Source: Thermocaproicibacter sp036260805 (GTDB lineage Bacteria > Bacillota > Clostridia > Oscillospirales > Acutalibacteraceae). From it: a stretch of 64,000 nt of DNA. Location: contig DATALZ010000085.1 of the NCBI GenBank assembly GCA_036260805.1, positions 7,116 through 71,115 of the forward strand. Direction: 5' to 3'. Made by a program: the position numbers and the translations under genes. The notes beneath the pieces are model-generated. The model was not told the origin of the DNA. It saw only the letters and a list, made by a program, of their open reading frames with translations, and did no database searches. Shown here one piece after another: positions 8,436-17,223 of this stretch (the first letter of the stretch is position 1; every line of letters begins with the position of its first letter).

Positions 8436-9980
8436 TTGCGCAGCGAAAATTCTATTCGAAATGTAATCGTCAATTTATCCAGCCAGCTTCTCAGTATTGT
8501 GATGAGTTTTATTTGCCGGACCGTCTTTATCCAGACGCTTGGTGCAACCTATCTGGGTATCAACGGAGTGTTCGGAAATTTCCTTTCGCTTTTTGCGCTT
8601 GCAGAACTTGGTATCGGCACTACGATCATTTTCCATATGTATCAGCCTCTGGCGGTGCACGATAAGAAAAAAGTCGGAGCCCTCATGGCTCTTTTTAAAA
8701 AGACCTACCAGACGATTGGTCTGATTATCGGAGCAATCGGGCTCTTATTTACTCCGTTTTATCATTTCTTCACGAATGACCTGAATGTACCGAACCTGAC
8801 GCTGATTTACTTTTTATATGTTTTCAATTCCGTCATCACATACTTTTTTTCCTACAAGCAGTGCATTATCACTGCCGATCAGAAGAATTATGTGGTTGCG
8901 TTGTACCAGTATGGACTCTGCATCGTTCAGAATATCCTGCAGATCCTTGCGCTGATTTTAACGAGAAATTTCATTCTGTATTTCTGCCTGCAGATATTGT
9001 TCAGCTTTTTCACAAACTTTTTTCTGGCGAGAAAAGCCGGGAAAATGTATCCATATCTGAAAAAATACGAGAAAGAAAAGCTTTCACAAAAGGATAAATC
9101 CGAAATTGTAAAGAACATCAAAGCGATGTTTATGCACCGATTCGGCGGAGTTGTCGTCAACGGAACGGACAGCCTTGTGATTTCCAAGTTTTTTGGCGTA
9201 GCGATTGTGGGTATCTACAGCAACTATTTCATGATTACAACGACGCTGAATGCCATGACCTCGCAGATTTTCAATGGCATTACGGCGAGCGTGGGCAACC
9301 TCGGTGCGCTTGAAAGCGACCGGAAATCATACCGCGTATTTAAAGTGACAAATTTCATCGGATTCTGGATTTTCAGTTTTTGTTCCATCTGCCTGTTCTG
9401 CCTGTTCAATCCGTTTGTTCAGCTTTGGACGAGAAGCGCAAAGATGCTTTTGCCGGTTTCTGTTGTATTTTTTATTGTGGCCAATTTTTACACGACCGGG
9501 ATGCGGCAGGCGGTGCTTACCTTTAAAAACTCATTTGGCCTGTTTTGGTACGACCGCTACAAGGCGGTTTTTGAAGCGCTGATTAACCTGATCTTTTCCA
9601 TTGTTCTTGCACAGAAGATCGGGGTTGCGGGCGTATTCCTTGGTACGCTGATCAGCACCCTGACTACCGACCTTTGGGTAGAGCCGCTTGTTTTATACCG
9701 CCATGGATTCCATCAGTCCACCGCGTCCTATTTTTTCCGCTACGCGGTTTATACGGTACTTACGTTTGCGGTAGGGTTTATTACATGGTATCTCTGTTCA
9801 CTGACGGGGCCGGTCAGTTTCCTCAGCTTTATGCTTCGCTGCTTTATCTGCCTTATCGTTCCGAATCTAATTTATTTTGGCCTCTTTTGGCGTTCCGAGG
9901 AGTTCCAGTATCTCAAACGAGCCATAAAGGTTCCGGCGTTTCTGAAAAGGCGCTTTCCAAAGCTATTTGCGGACAAATAA
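8436..9980 (+). CDS. Polysaccharide flippase (MOP superfamily, Wzx-like)
   Basis: About 514 aa, a polytopic membrane protein with some 12-14 hydrophobic segments and basic cytoplasmic loops, resembling lipid-linked oligosaccharide flippases. The N-terminus (RSENSIRNVIVNLSSQLLS) matches the typical start of this family. The start is uncertain: TTG 8436 has AGGGAAGG 10 nt upstream, while TTG 8397, which would add 13 residues, has no ribosome site. It is a single gene with its own promoter and terminator, about 29 kb from the polysaccharide cluster at 39-50 kb. It may translocate that cluster's repeat unit, since no flippase is found within the cluster; this link is inference. Confidence 0.88.
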   Translation: MRSENSIRNVIVNLSSQLLSIVMSFICRTVFIQTLGATYLGINGVFGNFLSLFALAELGIGTTIIFHMYQPLAVHDKKKVGALMALFKKTYQTIGLIIGAIGLLFTPFYHFFTNDLNVPNLTLIYFLYVFNSVITYFFSYKQCIITADQKNYVVALYQYGLCIVQNILQILALILTRNFILYFCLQILFSFFTNFFLARKAGKMYPYLKKYEKEKLSQKDKSEIVKNIKAMFMHRFGGVVVNGTDSLVISKFFGVAIVGIYSNYFMITTTLNAMTSQIFNGITASVGNLGALESDRKSYRVFKVTNFIGFWIFSFCSICLFCLFNPFVQLWTRSAKMLLPVSVVFFIVANFYTTGMRQAVLTFKNSFGLFWYDRYKAVFEALINLIFSIVLAQKIGVAGVFLGTLISTLTTDLWVEPLVLYRHGFHQSTASYFFRYAVYTVLTFAVGFITWYLCSLTGPVSFLSFMLRCFICLIVPNLIYFGLFWRSEEFQYLKRAIKVPAFLKRRFPKLFADK

Positions 9981-10003
9981 GGTGCAAAGCGCCAGCTGAA
10001 AAC

Positions 10004-10031
10004 AGAAGGGGAGAAATCCTCTTCTTTTTTT
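10004..10031 (+). terminator. Rho-independent terminator
   Basis: AGAAGGGGA/TCCTCTTCT stem (one G-U pair) followed by a T-run. Confidence 0.75.
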
Positions 10032-10037
10032 ACGCTC

Positions 10038-10066
10038 TTGAAGTCCCATTTTTTCCGGAATATAAT
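10038..10066 (+). promoter_or_regulatory. SigA-type promoter
   Basis: TTGAAG, 17-bp spacer, TATAAT, upstream of the DUF2500-like gene. Confidence 0.75.
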
Positions 10067-10103
10067 GAGCGTATCGAATTTATTAAAAGTGAGGCGGCCT
10101 GCC

Positions 10104-10505
10104 ATGATTTTTCTGAGGAATGCGGTTTCCGTTAATTTCAATGACCGGACTGGGCTTATTATTGTAATCGTGATGGCTGCCGCAGTCTTTGCGGCTGTTA
10201 TCTATTCTTTTGTGTCGTATCACAGGCGACTCCAAAGCGGGCAGGGAATTCGGGATGAGGAAGCGCCTGTTCTGCAAAAATACGCAACTGTTTTGCAAAA
10301 AGAGATTGTGAAAGAGAATACCGGCACGATGTACCGGCCTGAACACCGGGTAGAGTTCCGGGTAAAATTCAGGTATGAGGATGGTACGGAAATTGACATG
10401 ATCGTGCCGCCGGATGTTTACGAAAAAATTCCGGTTGGCTTTACCGACTTGCTCATAACACAAAACGGGGAGTTCCTCGATTTCGGGGAGCGGTTCGGCA
10501 GATAG
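10104..10505 (+). CDS. Single-pass membrane protein, DUF2500-like
   Basis: 133 aa. The ATG at 10104 has GAGG at 10091-10094 and lies downstream of the promoter; longer frames would start inside that promoter. One hydrophobic segment (about residues 15-38, GLIIVIVMAAAVFAAVIYSF) is followed by a soluble beta-rich tail (VEFRVKFRYEDGTEIDMIVPP...GFTDLLITQNGEFLDFG). This layout resembles the DUF2500/YhhM family, whose function is unknown. The family match is tentative. Confidence 0.75.
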   Translation: MIFLRNAVSVNFNDRTGLIIVIVMAAAVFAAVIYSFVSYHRRLQSGQGIRDEEAPVLQKYATVLQKEIVKENTGTMYRPEHRVEFRVKFRYEDGTEIDMIVPPDVYEKIPVGFTDLLITQNGEFLDFGERFGR

Positions 10506-10516
10506 AGGAGTTTTCA

Positions 10517-10545
10517 TTGAAAATATTTTTCTGTTGGAATATAAT
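10517..10545 (+). promoter_or_regulatory. SigA-type promoter of the SseB-like gene
   Basis: TTGAAA, 17-bp spacer, TATAAT. Confidence 0.75.
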
Positions 10546-10592
10546 TGTTACAAGCCGGAAAACGGCTGCTAATTTATGACAGGAGAATGCAG

Positions 10593-11780
10593 ATGGATAC
10601 CATACAGGAACTGATTCGGAGATATGATGCGGACAAATCCCCAGAGACTTACCGGCAGATAACGGAGAGACTGAAATCGGAACCCACGATCTGGGCAGCC
10701 TACTCGCTGGCCGCGGGAAATTATTACCTCAATTTTGAAAACGGTGTTCCGTCTGCTTACATATTTACCGAAAAAGAGTTTTATGATGTCTTACAGGATT
10801 ATCTTTTGCAGCAGAATGTTGTTGTAAGAAGCATGGAGAGCAGTGCCCAGTACCGTACTCTGTTTTTCGCGGATTTGTACCGCAGCGGCATCGAACGCGT
10901 TGTGGTTGACAATGGGCAGACTTTTCTCGCGCTTGACCTGTTTGACCTGATGGAGAAACCGGACTTTTCCGACCTGCCGGAAGTCAGCCGCCCGGTCATG
11001 AACCCGGAGCTTGTAAAGATGGCAGGCTGGTTTCTGCAGGAGCTTTCAGCAAAACGCGCCACAAAGCAGATGCAGAACGACATGTTCCGGATGATTTATG
11101 GGGCGAAATTTCTCCTTCCGGTAGATGCAAGCAAAATGAATGTGGAGAAGCAGGAGAACGGTTCCGCAGTCGTAAAGGAAAACAGCATTATGTCCATTCC
11201 GATGCTCGAAAATGGGGCGGGCAAGCATTTTTATCCCTTCTTTACGGACTGGAATGAAATGATGAAGTACGACAAAGAGCATAAGTACAGCGGCATGATC
11301 GGCCGCTTTGAAGATATGAAGCACTTTGGCGCGAAAGCAGACGGTATAGTCATTAACCCGTTCGGTGTGAACATTGCTCTTTCACCGGACATGCTCAAAG
11401 ATGTTGAAGACGCTGGCACCGGGAAGACAACGCCGAAGGTGCAGGAGCAGGAAGTCAAAAAGGACACGGAAGTTCTGTTGGGAGACCCGAAAGTCTACCC
11501 GCAGCGTATGGCCGATGAGATTGCGATATACCTTAAAACGCAGAAAAACGTGAACGCCGCCTATCTTCGCCAGATGGTGAAGGACAATGAGAAAAGTTAC
11601 TTGATTGTCGTCGATTTCACCGGCGATCACAAAACGGTGTTTGACGGAATCGCTGGTGCGGGCGTTCCGTATGCCGATGGGATGCCCCTTGATTTTGTTC
11701 CGCTTTCGGAAGAATTCGGCCGGAGCGCAGTAGAAAACGTGCAGCCGTTCTACAAGAAAAAGAAAGGTATTTTCGGGTAA
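10593..11780 (+). CDS. SseB-family protein with two SseB-like regions
   Basis: 395 aa, cytosolic. The ATG at 10593 has AGGAG (10581-10585) 7 nt upstream. The central part (about 150-270) contains LLPVDASKMNV and KYSGMIGRFEDMK...ADGIVINPFGVNIAL, a signature of the SseB N-terminal domain. The end (about 300-390) contains YPQRMADEIAIYLKT...YLIVVDFTGD...FVPLSEEFG, resembling the SseB C-terminal domain. Another SseB-like stretch, AYIFTEKEFYDV, lies near residue 55. SseB proteins were linked to serine sensitivity in E. coli, but their biochemical role is unclear. It is monocistronic. Confidence 0.85.
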   Translation: MDTIQELIRRYDADKSPETYRQITERLKSEPTIWAAYSLAAGNYYLNFENGVPSAYIFTEKEFYDVLQDYLLQQNVVVRSMESSAQYRTLFFADLYRSGIERVVVDNGQTFLALDLFDLMEKPDFSDLPEVSRPVMNPELVKMAGWFLQELSAKRATKQMQNDMFRMIYGAKFLLPVDASKMNVEKQENGSAVVKENSIMSIPMLENGAGKHFYPFFTDWNEMMKYDKEHKYSGMIGRFEDMKHFGAKADGIVINPFGVNIALSPDMLKDVEDAGTGKTTPKVQEQEVKKDTEVLLGDPKVYPQRMADEIAIYLKTQKNVNAAYLRQMVKDNEKSYLIVVDFTGDHKTVFDGIAGAGVPYADGMPLDFVPLSEEFGRSAVENVQPFYKKKKGIFG

Positions 11781-11843
11781 TCAAAATACCACTCAACTGA
11801 ATACAGTAATGGATATACCAATAAATGAAACGAGGCTGCGGTT

Positions 11844-13115
11844 ATGGCTGAAACAAATCCGGTTAGTTACCCATTTGTTGCGTGGGACATTCTTCAGCAT
11901 TTGTTTGAGGTCGGGAAAATGAACGATCATACCCTGCATTTTTCCGCGACTTTTGCAGGAAGGCTGGATTATGAGCGGCTGAAAAAGGCGGTGGACCTTT
12001 CGGCGGATGTCTTTCCGCTGATTCGGTGCAGATTTGCTGAAGAAGGCAGACGTCCCCGTTGGGTGGATATGGGCTTTACTTCAGACGACATGGTCACTCT
12101 GGCTGAAACGGAGCACAAAGAGGAAGCCATACAGAAATTTCTCTGCAGAAAGGCGGATTTAAACGGCCCGCAGCTGAAAGTGGGCGTGCTACGGAACACG
12201 GGGGATACCCTATGCGTTACCATCAACCATATGCTCTGCGATGCCGCGGGGTTTAAGGAATTCCTTTATCTGCTATGTTCGCTTTACAACGGCATGGAAA
12301 GCAGCCCGGAGTATCAGCGGGGCAGTGCTGTGCGGAACCGCAGACTAAAACAGGTGCTCAAGAGTTTTTCCGTTTCCGGCAAGGCAAAGATATTTTTGCG
12401 GAAAAACGACCTGATTCATCCGGATCAGACGACATTTAATTTTGAGGGAAACCTCAAAAATCCTTTCATCGAAATCCGATCGATTCCGCAAGACGATTTC
12501 CGTAGGCTGAAAGCCTATGCGAAAGCGCACGGGGCGACGGTGAATGACGTTATGCTGGCGGCTTTTTTTCGTGCTTTATACCGGAAGTACGGCCGTGTGT
12601 TTGCCTGTCCCTGCACGGTAGACCTGAGAAAGCACCTTCCCGGCAGAAAGGCGGATGGCATTACCAATTTGGTCACAATGCTGGTATGCGATATCGGCCC
12701 GGAACCGGGTGCGTCGTTTGAAGATACGCTGAAGAAGGTCAATACTGCAATGAATCTCGCAAAGTCGGATACATCCAGCCTGAAAAGTATCCTGCTGCTC
12801 GAAATGCTTTTCTCCTTCATGCCGTATCGCAAGGCACGAAAGCTGCTGGAAAAGAAGTTCTCCAACGCGCCGATTGCCTTTACAAATATCGGTATTCTCA
12901 ATAAAGGACTATTGCATTTTGATGGTATCATCATGGAAAGTGCGTTTATGTCCGGTTCCATCAAATATGCGCCGCATTTTCAGGTCGCCCTATCCACATT
13001 TGACGACGAGGCGGTGCTCAGCGTGAATCTGTACGGCTCGGTCTCCGACCGCAAGTTAATTGCAGACTTCTTAGATGATTTTGTCGGCGAGCTGAACGAA
13101 TCCCCTATGAAGTAA
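11844..13115 (+). CDS. Stand-alone condensation-domain-like acyltransferase
   Basis: 423 aa, related to the chloramphenicol-acetyltransferase/condensation superfamily that joins an acyl or peptidyl thioester to an alcohol or amine. An active-site variant NHMLCDAAG (about residues 132-140) fits HxxxD, preserving the catalytic His and Asp. No adenylation or carrier domain is fused or adjacent, so it resembles free-standing PapA5/AATase-like enzymes rather than an NRPS module. It heads an apparent operon with the HAD, PEBP and radical SAM genes (gaps of 66, -4 and 50 nt). The substrate is unknown. Confidence 0.8.
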   Translation: MAETNPVSYPFVAWDILQHLFEVGKMNDHTLHFSATFAGRLDYERLKKAVDLSADVFPLIRCRFAEEGRRPRWVDMGFTSDDMVTLAETEHKEEAIQKFLCRKADLNGPQLKVGVLRNTGDTLCVTINHMLCDAAGFKEFLYLLCSLYNGMESSPEYQRGSAVRNRRLKQVLKSFSVSGKAKIFLRKNDLIHPDQTTFNFEGNLKNPFIEIRSIPQDDFRRLKAYAKAHGATVNDVMLAAFFRALYRKYGRVFACPCTVDLRKHLPGRKADGITNLVTMLVCDIGPEPGASFEDTLKKVNTAMNLAKSDTSSLKSILLLEMLFSFMPYRKARKLLEKKFSNAPIAFTNIGILNKGLLHFDGIIMESAFMSGSIKYAPHFQVALSTFDDEAVLSVNLYGSVSDRKLIADFLDDFVGELNESPMK

Positions 13116-13181
13116 CCGACGCTTGATTGATATGGAATGGTGAGAACATGGATGAAATAAGAACTGCGCTGGGACAGAAAC

Positions 13182-13913
13182 ATGAAAATTAAAGCCATTT
13201 TGTTTGATTCCGGAAGAGTGCTGAACTTTCCAAAGACCGGAAATTGGTTTATCCCGCCGGATTTTTTTCAGGCTGTTAATAGGGAATCATTCCGAAAAAC
13301 TCCGCGCTATAGGAAAAATCAGGCGTTCCATCGGGCTTGTGCGTATTTGAATTCGAAGAAACGGATTGTTAACCGGGAACAGGAGCTGCAACTTTTCAAA
13401 GCATATTATCGAATTCTGTCGAAGAAACTGCCGGAGCTGAATCTAAACACGCAAAAAGCGGATTATCTTGCGCACAATTTGGTGTTTTGTCCGGCTAAAT
13501 ACCAATTCTATGACGACGCGCTTCCCGTACTGAAAAAATTAAGCGTCGAATACAAGTTGGCGGTCGTGTCTGACGCATGGCCGTCGCTTGAAGAAGTCTT
13601 TGAAAAAGCAGGTATGCGAACGTATTTTTCGTCCTTCGTCATATCATCAGTTTTAGGGACTGCGAAACCGGACAGCGTGATGTACCAGACTGCATTAAAT
13701 GAACTGGGGGTCAGCGCACAGGAAGCGCTCTTTGTGGATGATCAAGCTAAAAACTGCAAAGGAGCTGCGAGGCTTGGAATCCACGCGGTCCTTCTGTGCC
13801 GCGGCAAAGCCCGGTATACGTTTTACCGCCTGACCGAATTTCTACGAAATTACAAGGTGATTAACAACCTGATACAAATTAATTGGGTACTGAAAAGGGT
13901 TGAACAACGATGA
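13182..13913 (+). CDS. HAD-superfamily hydrolase (YihX-like subfamily IA)
   Basis: 243 aa. Motif I is LFDSGRVL: nucleophile Asp9 is present and the second Asp is replaced by Gly, as in YihX-like HADs. Motif II is VVSDAW, motif III Lys is in GTAKPDS, and motif IV is ALFVDDQ. The helical cap lies between residues 15 and 115. It probably acts on a small phosphorylated metabolite. The ribosome site is weak, and the stop overlaps the next gene's ATG by 4 nt, implying translational coupling. Confidence 0.9.
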   Translation: MKIKAILFDSGRVLNFPKTGNWFIPPDFFQAVNRESFRKTPRYRKNQAFHRACAYLNSKKRIVNREQELQLFKAYYRILSKKLPELNLNTQKADYLAHNLVFCPAKYQFYDDALPVLKKLSVEYKLAVVSDAWPSLEEVFEKAGMRTYFSSFVISSVLGTAKPDSVMYQTALNELGVSAQEALFVDDQAKNCKGAARLGIHAVLLCRGKARYTFYRLTEFLRNYKVINNLIQINWVLKRVEQR

Positions 13914-14386
13914 ATGAAGAAAACGTGCTGTCTGTTACCAGCCAAGCATTCCGAGAAGGGCAGGCAATTCCTCTGCGGAACTCGGCACGCGGTGAGAATA
14001 TTTCACCCGACATTTCACTTCACAATCTTTCGCCGGACGCGAAAGCCATCGCAATTCTGATGGATGACATGTCACATCCGATTTTCAACGTGTATAACCA
14101 CTGGATTATCTGGAATCTTCCGGTGCAAAGTGAGATCTCTGAAGGAATTCCCCATGGAAAGCGGCTCCCCAATGGGGCAATACAGGGGATCGGATACGGC
14201 AGGCACCACTACAAGGGGCCTAAGCCGCCGAGAGGTACGACCCACACCTACCGATTTACGGTTTACATTCTGAATGCGGTTTTGAAACTGCCGGCAGGAA
14301 CCAGAAAAAAACGCCTTCTTGCCGCAATGGAAGGGCACATTTTGCAGAGCGCCTCGCTCTCCGGAACGTTTCACAGTGGAAAGTAA
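13910..14386 (+). CDS. YbhB/YbcL-type phosphatidylethanolamine-binding-like protein
   Basis: 158 aa. The PEBP fold is indicated by ISPDISLHNLSPDAKAIAI, the pocket segment LMDDMSHP...NHWIIWNLP, and GYGRHHYKGPKPPRGTTHTY, which matches the bacterial GYxGPxPPxxxHxY motif. It lacks a signal peptide, so is cytosolic. Bacterial members bind small anions and their roles are unclear. Start ATG overlaps the HAD stop (ATGA). Confidence 0.93.
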   Translation: MNEENVLSVTSQAFREGQAIPLRNSARGENISPDISLHNLSPDAKAIAILMDDMSHPIFNVYNHWIIWNLPVQSEISEGIPHGKRLPNGAIQGIGYGRHHYKGPKPPRGTTHTYRFTVYILNAVLKLPAGTRKKRLLAAMEGHILQSASLSGTFHSGK

Positions 14387-14436
14387 CATTATGTCCTGAA
14401 CGGTGAACACTATAGGATTGAAAGGCGCTGTGCACC

Positions 14437-15306
14437 ATGCATTATAAAGAAGCGAAAGGAATCCTTTCACCCTCGAACGGCATGAACCTGTACCGCGGCT
14501 GCACGCACGGATGCATCTACTGCGATTCCCGCAGCAAATGCTACAATATGGACCATGTGTTCGAAGATGTTGAGGTGAAATCGAACGCAGCTGAACTGCT
14601 TGAAAGCGCGCTTCGCCGCAAGCGGAATCGCTGCATGATCGGTACGGGCGCGATGACCGACCCGTATCTGCATCTCGAGGAAAAAATTGGCCTGACCCGA
14701 AAATGCCTGGAGCTGATTGACCAATATGGATTCGGCCTGGCGATACAGACAAAATCCGCCCGCATCCTTCGCGACCTCAACTTGCTGAAAAGTATCAATT
14801 CCAAGACAAAGTGTGTTGTGCAGATGACGCTGACGACCTATGACGAAAGCTTGTGCCGTATTCTGGAGCCAAACGTTTCCACCACGGCCGAGCGCTTTGA
14901 AGTGCTGAAAATCCTGCGGGATAACGGCATCCCTACCGTTGTGTGGTTCGACCCGCTCCTGCCGTATCTTAATGATACCGAGGAGAATCTCCGCGGTATT
15001 CTTCGTTACTGCACCGAGGCAAAGGTCTACGGAATCCTCTGCTTCGGCATCGGACTGACGCTGCGCGAAGGCAACCGCGAATATTTTTACGGCAAGTTGG
15101 ACGAGCATTTCCCCGGGTTGAAAGAAGTTTACCAAAAGCAGTATGGAAACTCTTATGAAGTGATGAGCGTTCACAACGACGAGCTGATGCGCATCTTTTA
15201 TGAGGAGTGCCGTAAAAACGGAATCATCTGCGACAGCAACGCAATCTTCGGGTATCTCCACCGGTTTGAGGATAAGCTGGCTGCGGAACAGCTGAGTCTG
15301 TTCTAA
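14437..15306 (+). CDS. SPL-family radical SAM protein
   Basis: 289 aa. The [4Fe-4S]-binding CxxxCxxC is at Cys22, Cys26 and Cys29 (RGCTHGCIYCDSR). The following SAM-binding features (GTGAMTDPYLHLEE, IQTKS, VQMTLTT) match the family of radical SAM proteins annotated as spore-photoproduct-lyase-like or Rv2578c-like. It is shorter than true SplB. The precise reaction is unknown. It ends the 11.8-15.3 kb gene run. Confidence 0.93.
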   Translation: MHYKEAKGILSPSNGMNLYRGCTHGCIYCDSRSKCYNMDHVFEDVEVKSNAAELLESALRRKRNRCMIGTGAMTDPYLHLEEKIGLTRKCLELIDQYGFGLAIQTKSARILRDLNLLKSINSKTKCVVQMTLTTYDESLCRILEPNVSTTAERFEVLKILRDNGIPTVVWFDPLLPYLNDTEENLRGILRYCTEAKVYGILCFGIGLTLREGNREYFYGKLDEHFPGLKEVYQKQYGNSYEVMSVHNDELMRIFYEECRKNGIICDSNAIFGYLHRFEDKLAAEQLSLF

Positions 15307-15399
15307 TAGGGCAGGCTCGGGTACTGCAAAACAAAATCTGTTCACGAAATTTCTTATGATTTTTAAAATAGATTTAATGAGAACGCAACAAAGTCCGGC

Positions 15400-15580
15400 T
15401 ATACTATAGATGTTCCAAACGGAACGACAATAAATCAAGCTGCACAAGGGCCTGCGGTGGGGTCGGAATACCGGACCACAGACCGGCAGACAAACCACAA
15501 GCTCCTCGGCTGAGGATTTATAATAAACTTTTTCATAACTCTTTCTTCCCTCTAATACCGCCCTCCGGGCGGTATTTTTT
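15400..15580 (+). ncRNA. Putative structured RNA, copy 1 (paired with 17224-17416)
   Basis: A -10-like TATACT (15400-15405) is followed by ATAGATGTTCCAAACGGAA, a nested hairpin around CGGAATACCG (about 15455-15490), then AAGCTCCTC...GAGGATTTAT and a terminator (ATACCGCCC/GGGCGGTAT plus T6, to 15580). The same block order recurs at 17224-17416, with conserved ends and compensated stems. A length of about 170 nt and a duplicated state would fit a 6S-like RNA, but I cannot assign a family. The flanking parts of the gap 15307-15713 contain only the next promoter. Confidence 0.55.
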
Positions 15581-15621
15581 GCGCTTTGTGACGCTGCATC
15601 TGCGTTTAAAATATTCCTCTA

Positions 15622-15649
15622 TTGAAAATCTGAAATTGTATGTTACAAT
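15622..15649 (+). promoter_or_regulatory. Promoter of the small membrane protein cluster
   Basis: TTGAAA, 16-bp spacer, TACAAT, 65 nt before the first start codon. Confidence 0.6.
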
Positions 15650-15713
15650 GAAAATATAACAGAATACGGTATTGTAGGAAATACTTTCACAATGAGATTT
15701 GGGAGGCGTTCCG

Positions 15714-15986
15714 ATGAATTCGGATTATCCAAAACTGACCATATTTTGCTTAATATTGAGCGTTTTGCTGTTTATTTCAACAGTTGACCAGACTCTGAGC
15801 CGCTACCACGATGAAATGTGGCGAATGGCGTTTATTATTCTGTATCTCCCTCAAGTTTTAACCATACGAAAAACGGTTCGAAGGAAAGAGAAACTCAGCA
15901 AATCACAGATTGTTATTCTGATTTGCTTTTTCCTGTTCATTATTGTGTTTGTTGCTGTGTTGGTATTTGATCTTCTGAAAGCATAG
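15714..15986 (+). CDS. Small membrane protein, paralog 1
   Basis: 90 aa, unrecognised. The ATG has GGGAGG 7 nt upstream. Two or three hydrophobic segments (residues about 9-25, 36-52, 66-86) are split by a basic loop (RRKEKLSK). It shares the pattern LAFIIL-LP-LL-I-K--KRKEKL-K with the next two genes. First gene of a four-gene run. Confidence 0.8.
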   Translation: MNSDYPKLTIFCLILSVLLFISTVDQTLSRYHDEMWRMAFIILYLPQVLTIRKTVRRKEKLSKSQIVILICFFLFIIVFVAVLVFDLLKA

Positions 15987-16039
15987 AAACCGTTATAACA
16001 GGTTAGTTAAGTTAAAAAAGTAGAAAATGAGGCTTCATA

Positions 16040-16318
16040 ATGGATTTTAAAAACGAGTACCCCAGACTCGCATTAATCTGCCGCATACTAAATGCGGTGC
16101 TCCTTTTTTCAACGCTTTACCCGGCTTTGAGATATTACAGCCGGGAAATATGTTCGCTTGCGTTCATTATTCTGAGCCTTCCAAACCTTCTTTCCATCTG
16201 GAAGATGGGAAAACGAAAAGAAAAATTGAATAAGGAACTAGTCTTTAACTTCGTTATGTGCCTGCTTTTCTTTGCCGGACTGGTGACTTTCTCTGCAATT
16301 GACTTTTTTAAAAAATAA
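16040..16318 (+). CDS. Small membrane protein, paralog 2
   Basis: 92 aa, unrecognised. Clearly related to its upstream neighbour: YPRLALICRIL, LAFIILSLPNLLSIWKM, and the basic loop GKRKEKLNK between hydrophobic segments. GAGG precedes the ATG. Probably cotranscribed with the gene 53 nt upstream. Confidence 0.8.
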   Translation: MDFKNEYPRLALICRILNAVLLFSTLYPALRYYSREICSLAFIILSLPNLLSIWKMGKRKEKLNKELVFNFVMCLLFFAGLVTFSAIDFFKK

Positions 16319-16389
16319 ATTCAGTTTTTCAGGATAGGACTTATGAAAACCCTAAAATTTACATGAGAGATTTGAGGAGATGATCGGTT

Positions 16390-16668
16390 ATGGAATCCGC
16401 AGCGAATCAGCGCGGGTATAAGGTTTTTAAAGCAATTTGTATTATCCTCTGTACGGCTATCTTATTAACTGGAATCTGGCTGCCGGTGCTGGAGCCGTTC
16501 AAATTGGAAACAATTATTGCAGCCTGGCTGATCTTTGCTCTGCCGGACTTCGGGGCGCTCCTGAAATTCGCCGCAAAGCGGGAAAAGATGACCAGAATAC
16601 AGGTGCTTAATCTTATTTTCTTCTTTCTCGTGATAACCGCAGTTAGTTGTATCGATTCTATGGCATAA
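16390..16668 (+). CDS. Small membrane protein, paralog 3
   Basis: 92 aa, unrecognised. The same plan as paralogs 1 and 2, more diverged: FKAICIILCTAILL, WLIFALPDFGALLKFAAKRE and LNLIFFFLVITAV. GAGGAGA lies about 10 nt before the ATG. Confidence 0.75.
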   Translation: MESAANQRGYKVFKAICIILCTAILLTGIWLPVLEPFKLETIIAAWLIFALPDFGALLKFAAKREKMTRIQVLNLIFFFLVITAVSCIDSMA

Positions 16669-16692
16669 ATAATGGTTGGGAGAGCTTCCAAA

Positions 16693-17145
16693 ATGAAACA
16701 ATCCAGTCTTCAAAATCTGAAAATCATCGGCATTATGGGATTTTTGGCCTTCCTCGCGGCGTCGCCGTATATCCCTGCAGTAAAGCCTTTCGAGCCATAT
16801 ATCCTGTTGGCATTTTGGGGCATCGTAATGATATTCTGGATCAAGAAACTAATCGAAAGTATAAAAAAGAAAGAGAAATACGCAAAAATACAGGCGTTCA
16901 CTCTGGTCTTACTTTTACCTGCGGTTATTTTGTTATTTGATGCGATGCTGAATCCGGGTGTCATGGCGAGCCGGCCGATGATGATTGCATATTTCTGCTC
17001 CGGTTTTCTGTTTTGCGTATTTGATTTCGTCCTGAAAATACTGAAGAAGGCAAAGCCAAGCGAAATTATAGAGATTATTTTGACAATTCTTTTACTGGTA
17101 TCCCAGGCCTGCCATTACAGTACCTGGCTCCGGATTTATCGGTAA
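16693..17145 (+). CDS. Membrane protein, longer fourth member of the cluster
   Basis: 150 aa, unrecognised. The ATG at 16693 is favoured over 16672 because TGGGAG sits 10 nt upstream. Its first 80 residues follow the same layout (three hydrophobic segments and the basic loop SIKKKEKYAK). A further pair of hydrophobic helices forms the C-terminal half. Relationship to paralogs 1-3 is by pattern, not strong identity. Confidence 0.7.
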   Translation: MKQSSLQNLKIIGIMGFLAFLAASPYIPAVKPFEPYILLAFWGIVMIFWIKKLIESIKKKEKYAKIQAFTLVLLLPAVILLFDAMLNPGVMASRPMMIAYFCSGFLFCVFDFVLKILKKAKPSEIIEIILTILLLVSQACHYSTWLRIYR

Positions 17146-17223
17146 TGGCTGTGTTCTTAATTTATTCACGGGATATAGCAAAAATCTTAAAAATCAATTC
17201 ATTTGAAAGACATAAAGCCCCGT

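Noticed and set aside
13182..13230. Loss of the second motif I Asp in the HAD protein as a sign of inactivity
   Set aside because: YihX-like HADs commonly have Gly at this position and the other motifs are intact.
14437..15306. Radical SAM gene as a true spore photoproduct lyase or RiPP maturase
   Set aside because: It is shorter than SplB and lacks a SPASM-type Cys-rich tail; no precursor is adjacent.
14467..15498. Open frame of 343 codons on the minus strand opposite the radical SAM gene
   Set aside because: The radical SAM gene has an intact CxxxCxxC and family motifs; the reverse frame has none.
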